Source: Halorarius litoreus (GTDB lineage Archaea > Halobacteriota > Halobacteria > Halobacteriales > Haloarculaceae). Taken from it: DNA of 64,000 bases. Within the stretch, counting starts at the first letter, position 1, and the number at the start of each line of letters is the position of its first letter. Positions 9,735 through 18,382 of the stretch are shown here, piece by piece. Made by a program: the position numbers and the translations under genes. The notes beneath the pieces are model-generated. The model saw only the letters and a program-made list of their open reading frames with translations, made no database searches and was not told the origin of the DNA. The stretch covers positions 62,001 through 126,000 of the forward strand of contig NZ_CP101454.1 of assembly GCF_024362405.1 (NCBI RefSeq), written 5' to 3'.

Positions 9735-10160
9735 ATGGTTGATTTCGCGTACACGGCGTCGGCGGTGCTGATGACCGTTCTCGTCCTCGTGGTCGTCGGG
9801 GCGGTACTCCGGTTCGGTCGCTGGCAGTCGTACGTCGTCGGTGAGGCGGAGAGCGTCGGTGAGCGGTGGAACCGGGTGAAATCGAGCCCCGCGACGTGGA
9901 CGGCGGTGTTCCTGTTGCTGTCGCTCGGCTTCGGCGGGCTGGCGGTGCTGTGGGTCAGCGACACGTCGCTTCCGGGCGCCGGCATGTTCGGTGTCGCGCT
10001 CGCAGCACTCGGCGCCCTCGTCCTCGGCGGCTACCTGTTCGTCGGCGTCTACAACGCCGCCCGCTCGCGCGGCCGACCAGCCGCGTGGGGGCTGTTCGAG
10101 GCGGTCGTCATGGTCGGGTTCGCCGCCGTCGTCGCCATCATGGTGAACCTGGTGGTATGA
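9735..10160 (+). CDS. Small four-helix membrane protein linked to oxidase cluster
   Basis: Unrecognised 141-aa protein with three to four membrane segments (residues about 5-25, 52-72, 82-103, 118-140) and a short basic loop after the third. A TATA-like TTTATTAGG at 9685-9693 lies in the right place for a leadered message starting near 9715, which supports ATG 9735 over an upstream TTG. Its stop overlaps the next start (ATGA), so it is co-translated with the 238-aa membrane protein at 10157. The closeness to the cytochrome oxidase genes suggests a respiratory or assembly role, but nothing in the sequence proves this. Confidence 0.7.
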   Translation: MVDFAYTASAVLMTVLVLVVVGAVLRFGRWQSYVVGEAESVGERWNRVKSSPATWTAVFLLLSLGFGGLAVLWVSDTSLPGAGMFGVALAALGALVLGGYLFVGVYNAARSRGRPAAWGLFEAVVMVGFAAVVAIMVNLVV

Positions 10161-10873
10161 GCACCGTCGACGCGCTGCGCGTCGACCTGCCGCGCGACTG
10201 GCCGCTGTGGGTCGGCATCCTCGCCGTCGAGGCGCTCGCACTCGGTACGTATCTCCTGACCGTCGGCGGCGTCTCCCGCCTCCGGTACGTGCTCTACCCG
10301 TTCGTCTGGATCAACGTCGGGCTGTTCGTCCTCCTGCGTGCGAGCTCGCCCGCGGGCGAACGGTCGTTTGTCGGGGTCATCGCGGGCTTCCTCTCGGTCG
10401 ACGGCGACCTCGCTGCGGCCGACCACCGCCGAGCCGTCGCGGCGCTCGTCGCCGTCGCCTACGGGCTCGTCCTCGCGGTCGTCACCGGCCTCGTCGGGCT
10501 CCCACTCGGCGCACACGCCGGCGAGCACGCACACCTCGCCGGCTTCCAGCTCTCGCTGTCGGCGCCGGGCTGGGGCCCACGGCTCGCGTACGTCGTCGGC
10601 GACTACCACCTCTACTTCGTCCCCTACCGGGTCGTGGGCTACGCCGCGCTCTCGTACCTGCTGTACACGCGCCTCTCGGCGCTCTCACTCGCGTCGGGCG
10701 CGGGCGTCGTCGGCCTCCTCTCGTGTGTGGGCTGTGCGTTCCCGCTCGTCACGTCGGTGTTCGCCGGCGCGAGCGCGGCGACGCTCTCGGCGGTGACCGG
10801 CTACTCGCTCGACCTCTCGACGGCGGCGTTCCTGGTGGCGGTCGCGGCGCTGTGGTGGCCGGCACGGCGGTAG
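10157..10873 (+). CDS. Polytopic membrane protein with intramembrane CxxC
   Basis: A 238-aa protein with about six membrane segments. The most striking feature is LLSCVGCAFPLVTSVFAG near residues 190-207: a Cys-x-x-Cys pair inside or at the edge of a hydrophobic segment. A His-containing loop GAHAGEHAHLAG lies in the middle. The ATG at 10157 overlaps the stop of the preceding gene, so the longer open frame upstream is not used. It is encoded beside cytochrome oxidase genes, so copper or haem delivery or thiol redox work is a reasonable guess. I do not recognise a characterised homologue. Confidence 0.7.
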   Translation: MSTVDALRVDLPRDWPLWVGILAVEALALGTYLLTVGGVSRLRYVLYPFVWINVGLFVLLRASSPAGERSFVGVIAGFLSVDGDLAAADHRRAVAALVAVAYGLVLAVVTGLVGLPLGAHAGEHAHLAGFQLSLSAPGWGPRLAYVVGDYHLYFVPYRVVGYAALSYLLYTRLSALSLASGAGVVGLLSCVGCAFPLVTSVFAGASAATLSAVTGYSLDLSTAAFLVAVAALWWPARR

Positions 10874-10890
10874 CCGTCGTTGGTCAACTA

Positions 10891-12054
10891 CTACTGGTGG
10901 GGCGGGTTCGAATCGGTCGGGAACCACATCGAAACCCGGGTACCGCCCGACACGCGCTCGGAGAACTCCACGGTGCCACCCGACTCGCGAAGCACCCAGT
11001 AGATGACCTGCATGCCGAGTCCGAGGCCATGGGCGAGCGGCGTCTCCTCTGGGCGCTGTAACACCGAGGTCTCCAGGTCGGGAATCCCACGGCCGTCGTC
11101 GTTGACCTCGACGACCACGTGGTCGTCCCGCTCGTACGCCTGAACCGTGACCGAAGTCGTGGCCGGGTCGTTGTGGAGCAGCGCGTTCCGGACGGCCTCC
11201 TCGATGGCCCAGTGGGCGAACGGGTGGCAAACGACACGAGCGTCGGTTGCAACCTGAATGTCGACCTCCGCCGTCGGATACCGCTCGGCGACCGCCTCGA
11301 GCCCCTCGACCACGAGCTCGCGGATCGGTGTCGGCTCGCGGTACTCTTGGACGGACCAGATACGCTTCAGGCGGTTAGCGTTGTTCGAGAGCGATTCGAG
11401 CCGGTCGAGGTGCCTGCGTGCCGTCTCGAGGTGCTGGCGCGTCTCCGCCGTCGACAGCGTCTCGTCGAGGAGTTCGAGATGCCCGACGGCGACGTTCACG
11501 TGCGTCCGGATGTTGTGGCGCAGTGCGCGGTGGAGCACGGAGATGCGCATCGTCACGGTCGCGTTCCGACGGAGCTGGGTCTGGACCTCCTGTTTCGCCG
11601 TGAGCAGACTCCCGTAGCCGTAGCCGACAGGGAGGCCGACGACCAGCCCGCCGAGCCCACCGGTCAGGATGACGAAACTCGCGTCCAGCGCGCTCCCCTC
11701 GCCCAGCAGATGCCCGGTGACCACGATCGCCGCGACGAGCATTCCGTAGAGACAGAACCCGAGGCCGACACCCACGACGTAGTCGAACGTCTCGACCGAG
11801 TCCTCTCGGGGGAGGAGGCGTTGCATCCCGTACACCACCGGCGCGGCGAGCAGGAGCAGCCCGAGGAACTTCGCGAGCTCGTTCCCCGACTGCTCGGCGG
11901 CCAGCAGGAACCCGTTCGCACCGAGGATGATGAACGCCGCCGTAATCGAGTAGACGACCCCGACCCGGGGGTACCGTGGGTCATCGAGCGCGAACATCCG
12001 TCCGACGCGGCGTATCTGGCTCGTGACGGACTTGGCCACGGTGTCTTCACCCAA
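10891..12054 (-). CDS. Membrane histidine kinase
   Basis: Sensor kinase of 387 aa from a TTG at 12054; a GTG at 12039 (VAKSV) fits better with the TATA-like TTATTATT at about 12070-12080. Residues 35-165 contain four to five membrane segments without a recognisable sensor fold. The kinase part has LHRALRHNIRTHVNVAVGH (phospho-acceptor His after LR), N-box IEEAVRNALLHNDP, G1 NDDGRGIPDLE and G2 GLGLGMQV. This is the compact haloarchaeal type in which the kinase directly follows the membrane domain. It converges with the membrane protein gene ending at 10873. No cognate response regulator is adjacent. Confidence 0.85.
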   Translation of the reverse strand: MGEDTVAKSVTSQIRRVGRMFALDDPRYPRVGVVYSITAAFIILGANGFLLAAEQSGNELAKFLGLLLLAAPVVYGMQRLLPREDSVETFDYVVGVGLGFCLYGMLVAAIVVTGHLLGEGSALDASFVILTGGLGGLVVGLPVGYGYGSLLTAKQEVQTQLRRNATVTMRISVLHRALRHNIRTHVNVAVGHLELLDETLSTAETRQHLETARRHLDRLESLSNNANRLKRIWSVQEYREPTPIRELVVEGLEAVAERYPTAEVDIQVATDARVVCHPFAHWAIEEAVRNALLHNDPATTSVTVQAYERDDHVVVEVNDDGRGIPDLETSVLQRPEETPLAHGLGLGMQVIYWVLRESGGTVEFSERVSGGTRVSMWFPTDSNPPHQ

Positions 12055-12121
12055 TGGTATTACTGGAGTGACAATAATAACATCGGATTTGGAAAATACT
12101 GAAACTAACCCGTGTTCAGAG

Positions 12122-12391
12122 TCAGAGAATCGAGTACGACGCGGCGAGCGTCAGCGCCAGGGCGCCGAGCAGGCCCATCCCGTACAGCGTCGAGATGGAG
12201 CGCGGCTCCCACCGCAGGTGCTGGTAGTAGCCCGCGACGACGAGCGCCTTCGCGAACGACAGCACGATGATGATGCCGAACGCCGTCCAGTAGACGCTCT
12301 CGAGGAGGCCCACGACCTCCACGAGCGCCTGGACGGTCGCCAGCACGAACAGTACGACGTATATCACGGTGTATAGTTTGAGGTGACTCAT
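12122..12391 (-). CDS. Cytochrome c oxidase subunit IV-like protein
   Basis: An 89-aa membrane protein with three segments (about residues 5-27, 35-55, 68-88) and the middle motif SFAKALVVAGYYQHLRWE, which is typical of the prokaryotic subunit IV (CyoD/CtaF-like) family. It follows the subunit I/III gene by 2 nt in the same direction, so it is the last gene of the oxidase operon coxB-coxAC-IV. In related oxidases subunit IV has a structural or assembly role and binds no cofactor. Confidence 0.8.
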   Translation of the reverse strand: MSHLKLYTVIYVVLFVLATVQALVEVVGLLESVYWTAFGIIIVLSFAKALVVAGYYQHLRWEPRSISTLYGMGLLGALALTLAASYSIL

Positions 12392-12393
12392 GG

Positions 12394-14931
12394 TTACAGG
12401 ATGTAGAACAGCGGGAACAGGAACAGCCAGACGATGTCGACGAGGTGCCAGTAGAGCCCGAAGTGCTCTAGCGGCGCCTCGTCACCGTTGACGTACGCGC
12501 CGTTCCGTGCCCGCCAGATCATGTACGTGGCGATGATGAGGCCGACGATGACGTGTGCGCCGTGGAGCCCCGTGGTGAGGTAGAACGTCGACGACGCGAC
12601 GTTCGTCGAGATCTCCCAGCCGTTGGGGAACGCCTCGCTGTGGACGTGGAACAGGTGGTTCCACTCCAGCGCCTTGTTGGCGAGGAAGCCGAGGCCGAGC
12701 AGCACCGTCGTGACGAGCCCCGCGATGACCCCGCGCTGGCTGCCGCGTTCGGCGGCGACGAGCGCGAGCACCACGGCGAAGGAGCTCGTCAACAGCAGGT
12801 AGGTGTTGATGAGCCCCGGCATCGTGACGTGTTCCTCTGGGATGAGGTGGTGCCAGGTCGTCCAGCCCTCGGCGACGCGGATGAACACGTACGAGCCGAT
12901 GAACGCGCCGAACAGCACGACGTCGGACGCCAGGAACACCCACATCCCCGTCTTCATGTTGCTGACGCCCTCGAACGGCCAGCGCTCGGCGAACTCCATC
13001 GTCGGGCCGGTGAACTGCTCGGCCGTCATCTTCGTGAGCGTGTACAGCAGGAACGCCGTCCCCGCGACGGTGAACGCGATGTACACCGAGCCGGTCATCC
13101 CCTCGGGATACGACCCACCGGTGAGCCCGGAGAGCCCGACGAGGAGGACCAGCGAGGCGATGCCGGTCGCGAACGGCCAGATGCTCGTGTGGTCCTCGTG
13201 TTCCTCGTGGCCGTGGTCGTGCGCGTCGTCGTACACCACGACGCCACCGTCGGCGGTCGCCCCGCCGTCAGCGGCGGCGAGGTCAGCGGGGCTGTCGTGG
13301 AACGAGAGCTTCCCCTTGAGGTACGACGGGATGCCGGGGAAGTTCTCGAGCGGCGGGGGCGACGGAACCGCCCACTCTGCAGTCGTCGCGTACGCCCACG
13401 GGCTGTCCGCGGCGTCCTCCCCGGTGAAGTAGCTCTGGTAGAAGTTGTACAGCATCACGAGGAAGGAGGTGCCGAGCAGGAACGCGCCGACGGTCGCGGC
13501 GCGGTGCCACGGGATGAACTCGACGGGGTAGTCGAACACCCGTCGGGGAGTCTCCCAGACGACGAACATCGGGAAGTAGACGAGGTTGAACCCGACGAAG
13601 TACATGACGAACTGCACCTTGCCGAGGAACTCGTCGTACATCTTCCCCGTTATCTTCGGGTACCAGTAGTAGATGCCTCCGATGAGCCCGGTGACGCCGC
13701 CGACCATCACGTAGTGGAAGTGCGCGACGACCCAGTAGGTGCCCCGAAGCTCGTAGTCGAGGACGACCGCGCCGAGGAACACGCCCGTGATGCCGCCGAG
13801 GATGAACAACACGAGTGCGCCGAACGCGAAGAGGAACGGCGTCTTGAAGCGTATCTTCCCCTTCAACATCGTGTAGATGAGCGCGAACACCATCAGGTCG
13901 AACGGGAGTGAGATGCCGATGGTGGTCGCCATGAACAGCGTCTTGATCTGGAGGTTGATGGCCGTCAGGAACATGTGGTGCATCCAGACCGCGAACGACT
14001 GAATCGCGACCAGCAGCATCGCGCCGATGAAGTACTTTCGGCCGACGAGCCGCCGCCCGGTGAACGTCTGGAAGATCTCGGCCATCGCCCCCAGCGCGGG
14101 GAAGAACACGATGTACACCTCGGGATGGCCGAAGAACCAGAACAGGTGGGCCCACAGCAGCGAGCCACCCGCACCCGTCGCGGCGAAGTAAGTCGTCCCC
14201 AGCAGTCGGTCCGCAGAGAGGATGACGAGCGCCGCGAGCAGCGCCGCGAACGCGAACAGCATCATCCAGACGGTGAGGAGGATCGACCACGTGAACAGCG
14301 GCATCTTCCACATCGTCAGCCCCTTCGCGCGCATGCGATGGATGGTGGTGATGAAGTTGACACCGCCGACGGTGACGCTCGCGGTGAACATCAGCAACGC
14401 GAGGACGGCCATCGACGCCCCGATCTGTGGCGTGTACACCGGGATGTTGAGCGGCGCGTACATCGTCCACCCGCCGGAGAACGTCGCGCCCTGGAAGAAC
14501 GAGATCATCAGCAGGACGCCGGAGAACAGGTAGAGCCAGTAGGAGAGCGCGTTCAGCCGGGGGAACGCGAGGTCCTTCGCGCCGATCTGCAGCGGGACGA
14601 TGTAGTTCGCGAACCCGAAGGCGAACGGCGAGAGGAACCAGAACACCATGATGAGCCCGTGCGTGGAGACCGTCTGGTTGTACGAGAGTCCATCCAGGAG
14701 GAGCCCACCGGGAACCCACATCTGCAGGCGGATGAGCAGCGCGAGGACGCCCCCGAACAGCAGGAAGAACAGCGACGTGACGATGTAGAGGATGCCGACG
14801 TCCTTGTGGTTCGTCGTGGTCACCCAGCGCTCGATGGTGCCGAGCCCGGGCATCGCGTGTTCGTCTGCAGCCGGCAGTTCGCCGGCTGCGGTCGCCTCGC
14901 CACCGTCGGTGCGTTTCGTCTCGTCGCTCAT
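12394..14931 (-). CDS. coxAC: Haem-copper cytochrome oxidase, fused subunits I and III
   Basis: Oxygen-reducing proton pump core, 845 aa in one chain. Residues about 25-525 are subunit I: STHGLIMVFW (haem a His), FFGHPEVYIVFF (CuB His with cross-linked Tyr and the A-type Glu), MHHMF (two CuB His), and VAHFHYVMVGG (haem a3 and haem a His). A His/Asp-rich linker (DAHDHGHEEHEDH) near residue 575 joins a subunit III domain: WVFLASDVVLFGAFIGSY, LHGAHVIVGL, and a YWHLVDIVWLFLFPLFYIL ending. The HPEVY Glu points to an A1-type D-channel. It overlaps coxB by ATGA. Confidence 0.95.
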   Translation of the reverse strand: MSDETKRTDGGEATAAGELPAADEHAMPGLGTIERWVTTTNHKDVGILYIVTSLFFLLFGGVLALLIRLQMWVPGGLLLDGLSYNQTVSTHGLIMVFWFLSPFAFGFANYIVPLQIGAKDLAFPRLNALSYWLYLFSGVLLMISFFQGATFSGGWTMYAPLNIPVYTPQIGASMAVLALLMFTASVTVGGVNFITTIHRMRAKGLTMWKMPLFTWSILLTVWMMLFAFAALLAALVILSADRLLGTTYFAATGAGGSLLWAHLFWFFGHPEVYIVFFPALGAMAEIFQTFTGRRLVGRKYFIGAMLLVAIQSFAVWMHHMFLTAINLQIKTLFMATTIGISLPFDLMVFALIYTMLKGKIRFKTPFLFAFGALVLFILGGITGVFLGAVVLDYELRGTYWVVAHFHYVMVGGVTGLIGGIYYWYPKITGKMYDEFLGKVQFVMYFVGFNLVYFPMFVVWETPRRVFDYPVEFIPWHRAATVGAFLLGTSFLVMLYNFYQSYFTGEDAADSPWAYATTAEWAVPSPPPLENFPGIPSYLKGKLSFHDSPADLAAADGGATADGGVVVYDDAHDHGHEEHEDHTSIWPFATGIASLVLLVGLSGLTGGSYPEGMTGSVYIAFTVAGTAFLLYTLTKMTAEQFTGPTMEFAERWPFEGVSNMKTGMWVFLASDVVLFGAFIGSYVFIRVAEGWTTWHHLIPEEHVTMPGLINTYLLLTSSFAVVLALVAAERGSQRGVIAGLVTTVLLGLGFLANKALEWNHLFHVHSEAFPNGWEISTNVASSTFYLTTGLHGAHVIVGLIIATYMIWRARNGAYVNGDEAPLEHFGLYWHLVDIVWLFLFPLFYIL

Positions 14932-15686
14932 GGCTCTGCCTCCAGTGCCGCGGGTGCCGTCACGCGGCTCGCGTTCTCACTGCTGTTCGTCGTGCCCGCG
15001 TACCACTCCTCGTACGCCTGTTGTTCCATCACCACGACGTTCGCCTGCATGAACGAGTGGCCGGTGCCACACAGTTCGTAGCAGATGGCCTTGTACTCGG
15101 CCGGCTCGTCCGTGATGAGCCACGTCTCGGTGGTCTGGCCGGGGATGGCGTCGGTCTTCACCCGCAACTCGGGTATGCCGAAGTTGTGGAACACGTCGCG
15201 TGACGTCACCTCCAGTTTCACGGGGGTGTCCGCGGGGAGGCGGAGCGTGCTGGCCTGGTGGCCGTTCGGGTAGGTGAACGACCAGCCGAACTGGAACCCC
15301 TCGACCTCGACGGTGATGGCATCGTCGCTCTCGACGGGTTCGGCTGCCTCGACGTACAGCAGCGTGCCGAACGTCCAGCCGATGAGCGAGACGACGACGA
15401 TGGCGCTGAGCCCGAACGAGAGGAACAGTTTGCCGCCCTTGCCGCCACCGGTCGGAATCTCGCCCAGTTCGGGGCGGTCGTCGTCGTAGTCGTCACCGTC
15501 GCCGGTGTCGCGGTAGATGTACGCGTTGTACACCATGTAGCCGATGACGATGACACCCACGAGCGTCCCCAGTACGAGGAACACGTCGAAGATCTGGCTG
15601 AACACCTCGACTCGACTCCCCCGCGGCACGATGCCCCCGCCCTGGAGGCTGACGGGGAGGCGCGCGAGGTTGAGAGTCCCTGTCAT
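14928..15686 (-). CDS. coxB: Cytochrome c oxidase subunit II (CuA)
   Basis: Accepts electrons at the binuclear CuA centre and passes them to subunit I; 252 aa. Two membrane segments near residues 30-55 and 85-110 are separated by an acidic DGDDYDDDRPE loop. The cupredoxin domain follows, with FQFGWSFTYPNG (aromatic electron-entry region), DVFHNFGIPELRVKTDAIPG and the CuA ligands in CYELCGTGHSFM. ATG at 15686 is chosen; the frame is open further upstream but loses membrane-protein character. In this organism the donor is more likely a halocyanin than a cytochrome c. Confidence 0.93.
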   Translation of the reverse strand: MTGTLNLARLPVSLQGGGIVPRGSRVEVFSQIFDVFLVLGTLVGVIVIGYMVYNAYIYRDTGDGDDYDDDRPELGEIPTGGGKGGKLFLSFGLSAIVVVSLIGWTFGTLLYVEAAEPVESDDAITVEVEGFQFGWSFTYPNGHQASTLRLPADTPVKLEVTSRDVFHNFGIPELRVKTDAIPGQTTETWLITDEPAEYKAICYELCGTGHSFMQANVVVMEQQAYEEWYAGTTNSSENASRVTAPAALEAEP

Positions 15687-15726
15687 GGCAAATGCAATCA
15701 GTTCACGAAGCCTTATCAGTTTCGGG

Positions 15727-15759
15727 CCGTGGGGTACGGGTTCCACGGAACGTTTTTTA
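15727..15759 (+). promoter_or_regulatory. Divergent cox promoter region with inverted repeat
   Basis: Between coxB (leftward) and the gene at 15784 (rightward). CCGTGG at 15727-15732 and CCACGG at 15743-15748 form a 6-bp inverted repeat, directly followed by TTTTTTA at 15753-15759, which is 27 bp before the ATG at 15784 and so is the likely TATA box. A second repeat, TGGGGT/ACCCCA, lies between this box and the ATG. Operator function is inferred. Confidence 0.4.
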
Positions 15760-15783
15760 CCATGTGGGGTGTTACGGTACCCC

Positions 15784-16302
15784 ATGACAGAAACTGACAC
15801 AGAGGCTGTCGAGGTCGAGACGACCGAGACGGCCCCGGACTTCGACCGGCTGTTCGGCGTCGTCACGGACGGGCTCATCGGGGCCCTCGGCGGGCTGGTC
15901 GGGACAGTCGTGTTGACGGTCGGGCTGCTCATCGGCTCGTCGCTCGGCGCGTTCGACACGGACGCGTTCACCGTCGTCGCCGAACTCGCCGGGGCGACCA
16001 TCCTCTTCGACTCGAACCTCTCGGCTATCGGCTACATCGTGTTCCTGCTCGGCGGGATGACCGTCTGGCCGCTCCTGCTCGCCTCCATCGGGAGCTACCT
16101 CCCGGGCGACCGCTTCGCTATCAAGGGTGTCACGTTCGGGTTCGTCCTCTGGACGGGGTTCGCACCGTCGTTCTACACGGGACAGGCCGGGCTACTGCTC
16201 GTGGCGTACCTCGTCATCACCTTCTTCGCGCACGTGTTCTACGGGTTCACGCTGGGCGCGGTGTTCGACTACTTCTCGAACCGTCCGGACACGCTGGTCT
16301 GA
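15784..16302 (+). CDS. Cox-cluster membrane protein (DUF6789-like)
   Basis: A 172-aa membrane protein divergent from coxB. An acidic Thr/Glu-rich N-terminus of about 22 residues precedes four membrane segments. Polar motifs are GGMTVWPLLLASIGSYLPGD and a C-terminal FFAHVFYGFTLGAVFDYF, in which a His faces a hydrophobic helix. Similar proteins are found next to haloarchaeal oxidase genes and are commonly named cox cluster proteins; the DUF6789 assignment is from memory. Its leaderless promoter shares the 97-bp intergenic region with coxB, so the two are probably regulated together. Confidence 0.7.
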   Translation: MTETDTEAVEVETTETAPDFDRLFGVVTDGLIGALGGLVGTVVLTVGLLIGSSLGAFDTDAFTVVAELAGATILFDSNLSAIGYIVFLLGGMTVWPLLLASIGSYLPGDRFAIKGVTFGFVLWTGFAPSFYTGQAGLLLVAYLVITFFAHVFYGFTLGAVFDYFSNRPDTLV

Positions 16303-16326
16303 GCGCGGCAGCCCCTCGTTTTTACG

Positions 16327-17004
16327 TTACGACAGAACCGATGCCAGCTCCGCGAGCGTCTCGAACGTGTAGTCGGGCGCGTGCTCGCCCGGTTCGCTCC
16401 CGTGGTCGCGTCGACCCGGGTACCACGCCGCCTGCAGTCCCGCACCCTTCGCGCCCGCGACGTCGTGGTGCATCGAGTTGCCGACGTACAGCGTCTCCTG
16501 TGGCCGGACGCCGAGGTCGAGCAGCGCGCGGTCGAACGGGTCGCGCGCGGGCTTCGGAGCCGTCTCCTCCCCCGCGTAGACGGTCGTCTCGAACGCGTCG
16601 TGGAGGCCGAGCGCGTCGAACTTCTGAGTCTGCGTGCGCCGCGACCCGTTCGTGATGAGGCCCACGGGGCCGTGCTCACGGGCGAGTTCGAGGGCGGCCT
16701 CCGCACCGGGGCGGAACGACACGTCGCTGTGGTCGATCGCGTTCTCGTAGGTGCGCGCGAGCGTCTCGGCGCTCTCGGTCGGCCCGCCGTAGCGGTCGGC
16801 AGCGAGTCGGAACAGTCGCGTGAGGAACTCGTGGTCGTCGCGGACGTTGCCGACGTCGGTCGCCATCGACCGGAGTTCGTCCGGCGAGCAGAACCGGCCG
16901 ACGCCCGCGGCGGCGTGTGCCGCGTCGAGCACGTCGTCGGGGTCCTGGTTGTACTCGAGGAGGGTGTCGTCGAGGTCGAAACAGACCGCGGATGGAGGAC
17001 TCAT
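16327..17004 (-). CDS. HAD-superfamily phosphatase
   Basis: A 225-aa hydrolase with all four HAD motifs: I CFDLDDTLLEY (nucleophile and acid Asp), II LITNGS, III KPARDPF (Lys), IV YVGNSMHHDVAGAKGAG, where the first acidic residue of motif IV is Asn and the later Asp remains. A helical cap domain lies between motifs I and II. ATG at 17004 has a TATA-like element (CCCTTATCC on this strand) centred about 29 bp upstream, so the message is probably leaderless. The substrate is unknown; small phosphorylated metabolites are usual for this subgroup. Confidence 0.85.
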   Translation of the reverse strand: MSPPSAVCFDLDDTLLEYNQDPDDVLDAAHAAAGVGRFCSPDELRSMATDVGNVRDDHEFLTRLFRLAADRYGGPTESAETLARTYENAIDHSDVSFRPGAEAALELAREHGPVGLITNGSRRTQTQKFDALGLHDAFETTVYAGEETAPKPARDPFDRALLDLGVRPQETLYVGNSMHHDVAGAKGAGLQAAWYPGRRDHGSEPGEHAPDYTFETLAELASVLS

Positions 17005-17080
17005 TGTCCCCTGTAGGCCCCCTACGCGGGATAAGGGTTCGGCCGACGTGTGAACGGCCCACGTGCACCTTCCGCCACGC

Positions 17081-17086
17081 TTTATA
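17081..17086 (+). promoter_or_regulatory. TATA box of the DHQ synthase II gene
   Basis: TTTATA centred 26-27 bp before the ATG at 17110, the spacing of a leaderless haloarchaeal promoter. No TGTACA box is present here, unlike at the trp promoter. Confidence 0.6.
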
Positions 17087-17109
17087 CTCGGCCCCGCACA
17101 CGCGGAGAC

Positions 17110-18270
17110 ATGACACGGTCTATCTGGTTGAAAGCCGACGACGCCGTCGGCGACTGGGACGCCCGACGCAAGCGTATCACCGCCGGACTCGAGGCGGGTG
17201 TCGACGTGGTGCTCGTCGACGAGCGCGACGTCGAGCGCGTCCGCGAGCTCGGGCAGGTGACGGTCGCCGCGTTCACCGGCGACGACGTCCACGTGATGGA
17301 CGCCGAGGAGTCGACTGCCGAACCCGACATCCGCGTCGTCGGGAAGGGCGGCGAGGGCGACGGCACCGTCGACCTCCCCTCGGACTTCTCGGGGAGCGCC
17401 GACCTCACGACCCTGCGCCGCGACCAGGCGGAGGCGTCGTACGTCCGCATCTTCAATCAGGACTACGAGGCGTTCGCCGAGGAAGCCGCGAAGGACGCCG
17501 ACTACACGCTCGTCGTCGGCGAGGACTGGAAGATCATCCCGCTCGAGAACCTCATCGCGCGCATCGGAACGGAGACGGACCTCGTCGCGGGCGTCCAGAC
17601 CGCCGAGGAGGCCAAAACGGCGTTCGAGACGCTCGAACTCGGCGCGGACGCCGTCCTCCTCGACACCGACTCACCGGACGAGATTCGCGCCACGGTCGAC
17701 GTGCGCGACGAGAGCCAGCGCGAGTCGCTCGACCTCCAGTACGCGACCGTGACGGCCGTCGAGCAGACCGGCTCCGCGGACAGAGTGTGTGTCGACACGG
17801 GGACGATGATGGACCACGACGAGGGGATGCTCGTTGGTTCGATGAGCCGAGGGCTGTTCTTCGTCCACGCCGAGACGGCCGACTCGCCGTACGTCGCCTC
17901 CCGCCCGTTCCGCGTGAACGCGGGGGCAGTCCACGCGTACATCCGGACGCCCGGCGGCGGTACGAAGTACCTCGCCGAGTTGAAGTCGGGCGACGAGGTG
18001 CAGATCGTCGACACCGAGGGGCACACCCGCGAGTCCATCGTCGGCCGCTCGAAGATCGAGTCCCGGCCGATGTTCCGCATCGAGGCCGAGACCGAGAGCG
18101 GCGACCGCATCGAGACGCTGCTGCAGAACGCCGAGACCATCAAGGTCGCCACCGAGGAGGGTCGCAAGGCGGTGACGGACCTCCAGGCTGGCGACGAGGT
18201 GCTCGTCTACTACGAGGACACGGCCCGCCACTTCGGCGAGGCCGTCGAAGAGAGCATCATCGAGAAGTAA
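17110..18270 (+). CDS. 3-dehydroquinate synthase II
   Basis: Second enzyme of the archaeal shikimate entry: oxidatively deaminates and cyclises ADTH to 3-dehydroquinate using NAD; 386 aa, normal length. The N-terminus MTRSIWLKADDAVGDW is typical of the family. Other conserved stretches are VGEDWKIIPLENLIA, VDTGTMMDHDEGMLVGSM, SRPFRVNAGAVHAYI and PGGGTKYLAELKSGDEV, the last being the conserved C-terminal barrel. Its substrate comes from the product of the gene at 8842, which is in another transcription unit; it has its own TATA box. The downstream enzyme, DHQ dehydratase, is at 20384. Confidence 0.93.
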   Translation: MTRSIWLKADDAVGDWDARRKRITAGLEAGVDVVLVDERDVERVRELGQVTVAAFTGDDVHVMDAEESTAEPDIRVVGKGGEGDGTVDLPSDFSGSADLTTLRRDQAEASYVRIFNQDYEAFAEEAAKDADYTLVVGEDWKIIPLENLIARIGTETDLVAGVQTAEEAKTAFETLELGADAVLLDTDSPDEIRATVDVRDESQRESLDLQYATVTAVEQTGSADRVCVDTGTMMDHDEGMLVGSMSRGLFFVHAETADSPYVASRPFRVNAGAVHAYIRTPGGGTKYLAELKSGDEVQIVDTEGHTRESIVGRSKIESRPMFRIEAETESGDRIETLLQNAETIKVATEEGRKAVTDLQAGDEVLVYYEDTARHFGEAVEESIIEK

Positions 18271-18382
18271 CCAGCAGGCAGTAGCGCAGTCTGGCGGTCG
18301 GCAGGCGACTGAACCACTCCGGCTGCGACGCAGTTTTTTACGCGGGGCATAACAAAGCGCGGCGGCGCACCACGAGAGAGCA

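Noticed and set aside
10899-10915. GGGTTCGAATCGG, resembling a tRNA T-arm
   Set aside because: No acceptor, D or anticodon arms around it, and it lies in the 3' end of a kinase gene.
12553-13911. 452-codon + strand frame opposite the oxidase gene
   Set aside because: Antisense shadow; the minus strand encodes invariant haem and copper ligands.
13081-15532. Further TGTACA copies in the cox genes
   Set aside because: They fall in coding sequence, where Tyr and Thr codons of membrane proteins produce them; not promoter-linked.
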